A stretch of 64,000 nucleotides of DNA from Adiantum capillus-veneris. Taxonomy: Eukaryota; Streptophyta; Polypodiopsida; Polypodiales; Pteridaceae. The position numbers and the translations under genes were made by a program. Below the pieces are notes generated by a model, which was not told the DNA's origin, ran no database searches, and saw nothing but the letters and a program-made list of their open reading frames with translations. Position 1 is the first letter of the stretch, and every line of letters begins with the position of its first letter. This document shows positions 59,387-64,000 of the stretch, in pieces. The DNA lies in NCBI GenBank assembly GCA_014529385.2, contig CM043958.1, positions 91,769,935 to 91,833,934 on the forward strand. Direction: 5' to 3'.

Positions 59387-60193
59387 ATGGCAACAATGGC
59401 GGCTGCAGCGCTTTCTTCAAGCACCTTCGCCGGCCAGGCTGTGTATAAGCCCCAGAGCGAGCTGAGCTCTAAGGTAGGCAATGTGGGCGAGGCCCGCGTG
59501 TCCATGAGGAAAACAGTGTCAAAGAGCTCCGACAGCCCCTGGTATGGCCCCGACCGCGTGAAGTACCTTGGCCCTTTCTCCGGCGAGGCCCCCAGCTATC
59601 TCAAGGGAGAATTTCCCGGCGACTACGGCTGGGACACCGCCGGCCTGTCTGCCGACCCTGAGACCTTCGCCAAGAACCGGGAGCTGGAGGTGATTCACGC
59701 ACGGTGGGCTATGTTGGGAGCCCTGGGCTGCGTGACCCCCGAGCTGCTGGCCAAGAATGGTGTGAAGTTTGGCGAGGCCGTGTGGTTCAAGGCTGGCTCG
59801 CAGATCTTTGCTGAGGGTGGGCTTGACTACTTGGGCAACCCCAGCCTCGTCCACGCTCAGAGCATTCTGGCCATCTGGGCATGTCAGGTAATTCTCATGG
59901 GCGCTGTTGAGGGATACAGAGTGGCAGGTGGGCCCCTGGGCGAGGTGGAGGATCCCATCTACCCTGGTGGCTCCTTTGACCCCTTGGGCCTGGCAGACGA
60001 CCCGGAGGCATTTGCTGAGCTGAAGGTGAAGGAACTGAAGAACGGCCGTCTGGCCATGTTCTCCATGTTCGGCTTCTTCGTGCAGGCCATCGTTACCGGC
60101 AAGGGTCCTATTGAAAACCTGTCTGATCACTTGGCGGACCCCGCCATCAACAACGCCTGGGCTTACGCCACCAACTTCACCCCCGGAAAGTGA
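59387..60193 (+). CDS. Lhcb: Chlorophyll a/b-binding protein of LHCII (Lhcb1-like)
   Basis: Intact, intronless gene for a 268-residue precursor that binds chlorophyll and carotenoid in the thylakoid and passes energy to photosystem II. Residues 1 to about 40 form a Ser/Ala-rich chloroplast transit peptide. RKTV (41-44) holds the threonine phosphorylated in state transitions, and WYGPDR (52-57) is the trimerisation motif. Helix B contains [12 protein letters not shown] and helix [15 protein letters not shown]. All usual chlorophyll ligands I checked are present: E101, H104, Q167, E175, E216, N219, Q233 and H248, plus the salt-bridge arginines R106 and R221. The N-terminus is as short as in Lhcb2, but [10 protein letters not shown] is Lhcb1-like. 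The length is normal for the family. The first ATG is used; GC-rich codons contrast with the AT-rich surroundings. Confidence 0.97.
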   Translation: MATMAAAALSSSTFAGQAVYKPQSELSSKVGNVGEARVSMRKTVSKSSDSPWYGPDRVKYLGPFSGEAPSYLKGEFPGDYGWDTAGLSADPETFAKNRELEVIHARWAMLGALGCVTPELLAKNGVKFGEAVWFKAGSQIFAEGGLDYLGNPSLVHAQSILAIWACQVILMGAVEGYRVAGGPLGEVEDPIYPGGSFDPLGLADDPEAFAELKVKELKNGRLAMFSMFGFFVQAIVTGKGPIENLSDHLADPAINNAWAYATNFTPGK

Positions 60194-60790
60194 AACGGAG
60201 CTGTCCTGGCTGTTCAATTGTGGCTATGGCCTTCGTCTTAAGTGGTTAAACGAATGTTGTGTAACTCATTGAGCTTTTTTGGCAATGTAAAGTTAAGAAA
60301 TACTTTTCTCTTCTGGCCTTCGTCTTTTCTTCTTGGTCACGAATGTGGGGGAAACTTTATTTGTCTTTGCTTTTGCCAGACTTTGCCAGGGATTTTATGG
60401 CTTAGGGCCGCAAAATCATAATCAACGAGATTAGCGTGGTAGTTTTCAAAATACAAAGTAGCAGTTCTTTAACCCGAGGGAAGAGTTGCGAATGCATCGA
60501 TCCTAGCCCTCATTACCATTTTATTAATGCATGCAATAAATATGTTAGAAAAGTGTTGGTAGGCAAAAGGCTATCCAATCATGTACAATCTTTTTAATGA
60601 GTGTACATTAAGGGATCCTGTTTACACTCTTCTTGCCTTAATTTGCTACACCAATTAACGATACTCATATGAAGCCCGTTTAGGGTCCATCACAAATGAT
60701 GATTTCTTGGCATCCTAGTTATTATACTCAACGGCTAGAGCGGGTCTCACTTATTCGTACAACTCACTCATTTCATGCGCCGCGAGAAAA
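60194..60790. other. LHCII 3' UTR and spacer
   Basis: The probable 3' UTR extends to about 60,300. No strong AATAAA is near; the nearest is at about 60,535. Otherwise no gene is seen. Confidence 0.5.
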
Positions 60791-60950
60791 GTTCATCGGT
60801 GCCTGTGGATTTAAGGGAACACGCCAAAGCACGCCATTTGCTGCGCAAGCTGCGGCTGAGAATGCAATTAAAGCATCAGTGGATCGGGGTATGAAACAAG
60901 TAGAAGTTATGATGAGCGGGCCCAAAAGAAGGTTAAGAGCCATTGGTTGA
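60790..60950 (+). pseudogene. Plastid rps11-like fragment (nuclear plastid DNA)
   Basis: The translation contains [41 protein letters not shown] and LRAI, which match the middle of ribosomal protein S11 as encoded in plastid genomes. The glycine-rich link after SGP, normally before ALRAI, is shortened and altered, and the frame ends two codons later. The N-terminal third, and the C-terminal part rich in basic residues, are missing. The frame upstream of 60,780 (from 60,696) does not look like S11. It is best explained as an old piece of plastid DNA in the nucleus, close to a nuclear photosynthesis gene by chance. No promoter or transit peptide is seen. Confidence 0.7.
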
Positions 60951-60955
60951 ATTCT

Positions 60956-62214
60956 TTCATGTATTTCATTCCCTCCACCCAATTTTACGTTCTTTGCTTA
61001 TAATTTCTATTTACTTCCCTTTGGTGTTACTCTATCTACCTTTCTCTCTCAAATCATGTCCCTCTCTCTATCATGGCCACACCACCCTCTTTTGGCGCAA
61101 CACTGGCATAACACTACCTAGAACAAAAGCTAGCTACCACACTGGCATAACACTACCTAGAACAACAGTAGACAAAAGCCTAGGACGATGAATGGGCTAA
61201 GGTCCATCATATTTCTTGGGTAATATTTTCATTCATCAAAGTAGGTTTGATTAGGGTTAGGAATAAGTATCTTCATTCATTAGAGTACGTTAGATTATGG
61301 TCCTAGGATTAATCTCTTAAGAGTTGTGGGAGTTTTACAAACTCTCAAAAAACCATTGCACCTGAGACTCTCTCCATCTAGGATTTATAAGTACAATTGA
61401 AAGATGTTTGAAAGTACGTAAGGCTTAATCAGTTACTGGAATAGAAAATAGTGCTCATAAATCATCCTTTTACCTTTTGACACATGTTTCCAAAAAAAAT
61501 GAAAAAAATAATAAATTTTTCATATCTTTGTAACCCCGAATTAATGTTATTTGTCTACATGAGCTCTAGGCTCAGCTCAAGAGAATACATACCCTCAAAA
61601 GTAAAGCTATAGCACCAAAATAGCCTTCTTTTTATGAGATCGTTTCAGGGCACTCATCAATATTGAGTCCCGGTATCATTTTGCTCAATAGATATTATTT
61701 TGGACCTACCAAAGGCCAGTGTGGTCTTAAACCCCTGGAGACACGTAGATATGCCTAAAGCCTCAACTCAAAACCAACTGCACAAAATGATACTAGGCAA
61801 AATTTGTGTCGGAGCTCAAGTTTTTCCAATGAATGAGTGAATGGGGCCTTTTTGATACGTAACCTTGCAATGTTCTGCCAAAATACTTAATTACCACCAA
61901 ATGATCTTAGCTGAGGTTGTTTCCGGAAACTAGGATTTGTTGGTGAAATCTTGCTCTGATGACCCTCCTCTCAAGATTTGAGTCCTTCTGTTGATTAAAA
62001 GAACTTGATTGATGCACAAAACAGTCTAAGCAAAGGGGGCTCCAAATGAATTGAGTCTCTATCTATTACCCTAAATAAACAGTGTCATAGTAAAGACATC
62101 CAACCTCTTTTTAAGGACACTAACTTGCATACTCAAGCACCCAAAGTTAATATCTACCCATTTGCACTTTTTAAAAAAACTCCAAAAAAAACCCAGAAAG
62201 AAATCCAAAGTCAC
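60956..62214. other. Non-coding stretch with a 25-bp repeat
   Basis: ACTGGCATAACACTACCTAG and the next five bases occur at 61,102-61,126 and 61,141-61,165. Otherwise nothing is recognised. Confidence 0.5.
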
Positions 62215-62483
62215 TCAAAAACGTAAAAAGCCTAAAAAGGATTGCACTATATGGCCTTGAAAAGGCGAAAGCCGAGGAAGGTAGGGGTTCTTAAAGCCCT
62301 CCATGCAGTTAAGGTCCAACACCTCACTAGCGTACCATTTAAAGCCTCTACTCATAATAGTAGAGTAGGGTCGTCTAAGGCCTTTAGAAACCATGCTCGA
62401 ATAGGACTTTGTGTCCGATTCCAAGGAAATTACCTCACATGACACAATTTCAATGACATCCACAACAAAACTCTATAGTAGAA

Positions 62484-62771
62484 TTAATATAGCTGCTGAT
62501 AATCTTCCAAGGCTACCTTAAACCTATTGTAAGTATTGGGCTCATTGTCCTCCTCAAAGGCAGAAGAGATATTTTTCTTAAGGGTAGCACAAGGGCCCCT
62601 GTGACTCAAGTGAGGGCCCAACACGAGCCCTCGCTTTAGTGGAAATTCATTATCTTCCTCAAAGGCAGAAGAAATAGCTCCCTTAAGGATAGTCACAAGG
62701 GCCCAAGCAAGGGATGAATAGATTCTTCTAATTAGTCTAAGAAGAGACGAACTGAAAGGGGCATAGAGCAA
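62484..62771 (-). other. Open frame with a repeated segment, unknown
   Basis: A frame of 95 codons repeats ISSAFEEDNE, reflecting a DNA repeat at 62,541-62,570 and 62,646-62,675 (105-bp period). I do not recognise it. It may be an unspliced or non-coding part of a gypsy relic. Confidence 0.25.
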
Positions 62772-63589
62772 GAGTTCCCATCACTACACCTTCAAATCCT
62801 TAAGGAGAGGAGCCCAAAAAAACCCAACCAAGAGAAGAGGATGAACCAAGAGCAACAAAGGAAGTGTCTGAAGTTTCATCAGCAAGCTTTGTAGTAATTG
62901 GCAAACTAGATGTCGGCCTCAATGCTGTAAAGGTTTCCATGGACTCCCGAGTGGATTTTGCCAAGGATTTTCCTTCCAAATTGAGGGAGTAACCTTGTGG
63001 TCTAGAAGAGGCAGTGCACTTTCTTTATAATAAAAAACTCATTGAATTAAATTAAACTATGATAGAGCCATTTTTGCAACCATATACAAATTTTTGCAAC
63101 ATGCTAAGAGCCTAGAGACCATCTCTAAACAAAGTGAACCACAAACCTTGAATGATCTAGTCGTTCTCGATTCCAAAAAGGGACCCCACACAAAAAAGTA
63201 ACCCTCCATTCCTTTTAAAAAGGAAAGAGCATGATGAACATATGATTTCTCAACTCTGGGAGGAGGTTCCCAATAAGTATCATGGAGAGAAAAATGTAAA
63301 CCCTCCTCTTATTTTGAGTATGGCACCTCCTTAGGAATGTGACAGCAAGTCTGAAATGGTGGCACCTATAAGGGAATTTTGGGAAAAGAGTAACAACAAG
63401 ACTATCCTCCTCCCTACACAACCATTGAAAGGGAATTTGATAATCTCCAAGATATTTTTGTAGCTCTTGTCACATGTGTATTTGCATTGTGGAAGGACAT
63501 AACGCAAGCAAGTCCAATTAATAAATACTACATGAAACATAGTTTGGATCAAAAATTCCTCACACCCACTCCCTAGGAGAAAGAAAAAA

Positions 63590-63984
63590 CTCATGCCACC
63601 CCTAGGAGATGATGATGTCACAAAGGGAAACACCATTGTGCTAGTGGAGTATAAAAACCACAAGTTGAAGGCTATCTTGGATATGAGGAGAGCGAGCATA
63701 GCAATAAAGGCCACATGGGAAAGTGGAGAAGATTGTCTCTCAAAAGGACTCGAATGGTCCTCCAACTAGCTAATGGAAGGCTAGAAAAAACCAAAAGGCT
63801 GGGGGAAAATGTCCAAGTTACCAGTAGCTGTAGGGTTCAATACATGCATACCTTTAAAACACCAACAAGCAAGGAGGTACTCACACGAGTACCAAACACC
63901 TCAACATGGAATTTGCTTAAAGCGCAAGAGGGAGCTAAACACCTTTGGAAACTTTTCGGCATCCAAGATTACTTCACGCTCTAG
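63590..63984 (+). pseudogene. Ty3/gypsy aspartic protease remnant
   Basis: The plus-strand translation over two frames reads KAILDMRRASIAIK, then TRMVLQLANGRLEKTKRLGENVQV. In gypsy elements the protease has LLDTGAS followed by PT...LQLADGR...G.IEDV, and the spacing here agrees. The catalytic D-T/S-G is altered to DMR, and a frame change lies near 63,710. Upstream sequence to about 62,800 has no clear gag. The window ends before any polymerase could be read. Confidence 0.6.
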
Positions 63985-64000
63985 GCATGACGCCCTGACC

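Noticed and set aside
59519-60217. Long minus-strand open frame of 232 codons
   Set aside because: It is the antisense of the LHCII gene. GC-rich codons with a strong third-position bias leave the opposite strand open, and there is no recognisable protein.
60696-60950. Functional rps11 gene
   Set aside because: It lacks the N- and C-terminal thirds, the glycine-rich link is altered, and no transit peptide or promoter is seen.

Overview
This window looks like nuclear DNA of a land plant with a large, repeat-rich genome. The one clearly intact gene is an intronless LHCII chlorophyll a/b-binding protein gene (59,387-60,193). Around it are decayed LTR retrotransposons of the Ty3/gypsy and Ty1/copia types, hAT-type DNA transposon relics, long GA/CT dinucleotide tracts and a fragment resembling plastid rps11. 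The LHCII sequence and the low gene density fit a fern or another non-angiosperm plant better than a crop angiosperm, but that is an inference.

Layout. 1-2,310: broken gypsy gag, polypurine tract, LTR-like sequence and two short tandem arrays. 2,742-7,411: two further gypsy relics on the minus strand, each with gag next to a primer-binding-site-like sequence. 7,412-9,452: non-coding copia-type element with paired LTR-like ends. 10,870-17,905: two 303-bp direct repeats around a minus-strand gypsy relative. That relative has a Tat/Athila-style primer site, a 1 kb LTR, a leader packed with about 285-bp repeats each carrying a near-perfect palindrome, and an unusual gag-like ORF. 18,967-43,646: tandem segmental duplication with the order X-R-G-R-X-R-G, where X is a copia relic plus non-coding DNA, R a short dispersed repeat, and G a broken gene of unknown function. 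The second X carries a structurally complete copia element (30,051-35,199) with an AACAA target duplication; the first X preserves the empty site. A hAT relic (38,640-40,500) also sits in the second unit.

43,647-51,705 is the most unusual part. A broken plus-strand gene carries motifs (VDFAENY, QSMHW, ISDDK, SGHGK) that I associate with an uncharacterised transposase-like family shared by plants and animals. Convergent to it is a broken minus-strand gene with an FCP1/NIF-type phosphatase domain. Dense arrays of an imperfect palindrome around TATGCTAGTTAGCATA fill an apparent intron of the first gene and the space between the two, with single copies near the right edge. I propose this as a candidate undescribed DNA transposon. 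To its right are an array of hairpin repeats with compensatory arm changes (51,930-52,922), unrecognised coding-like fragments, and a second hAT relic (55,870-57,760).

The LHCII gene has a CCAAT-GATA-TATA promoter arrangement and is much more GC-rich than its surroundings. It is followed by the rps11-like fragment and gypsy protease remnants to the end. Almost every element gene is broken by in-frame stops and small indels. Several stops look like C-to-T changes (CGA, CAA or CAG becoming TGA, TAA or TAG), as expected from long-term methylation and decay. Apart from the LHCII gene I see no gene likely to make a functional protein.
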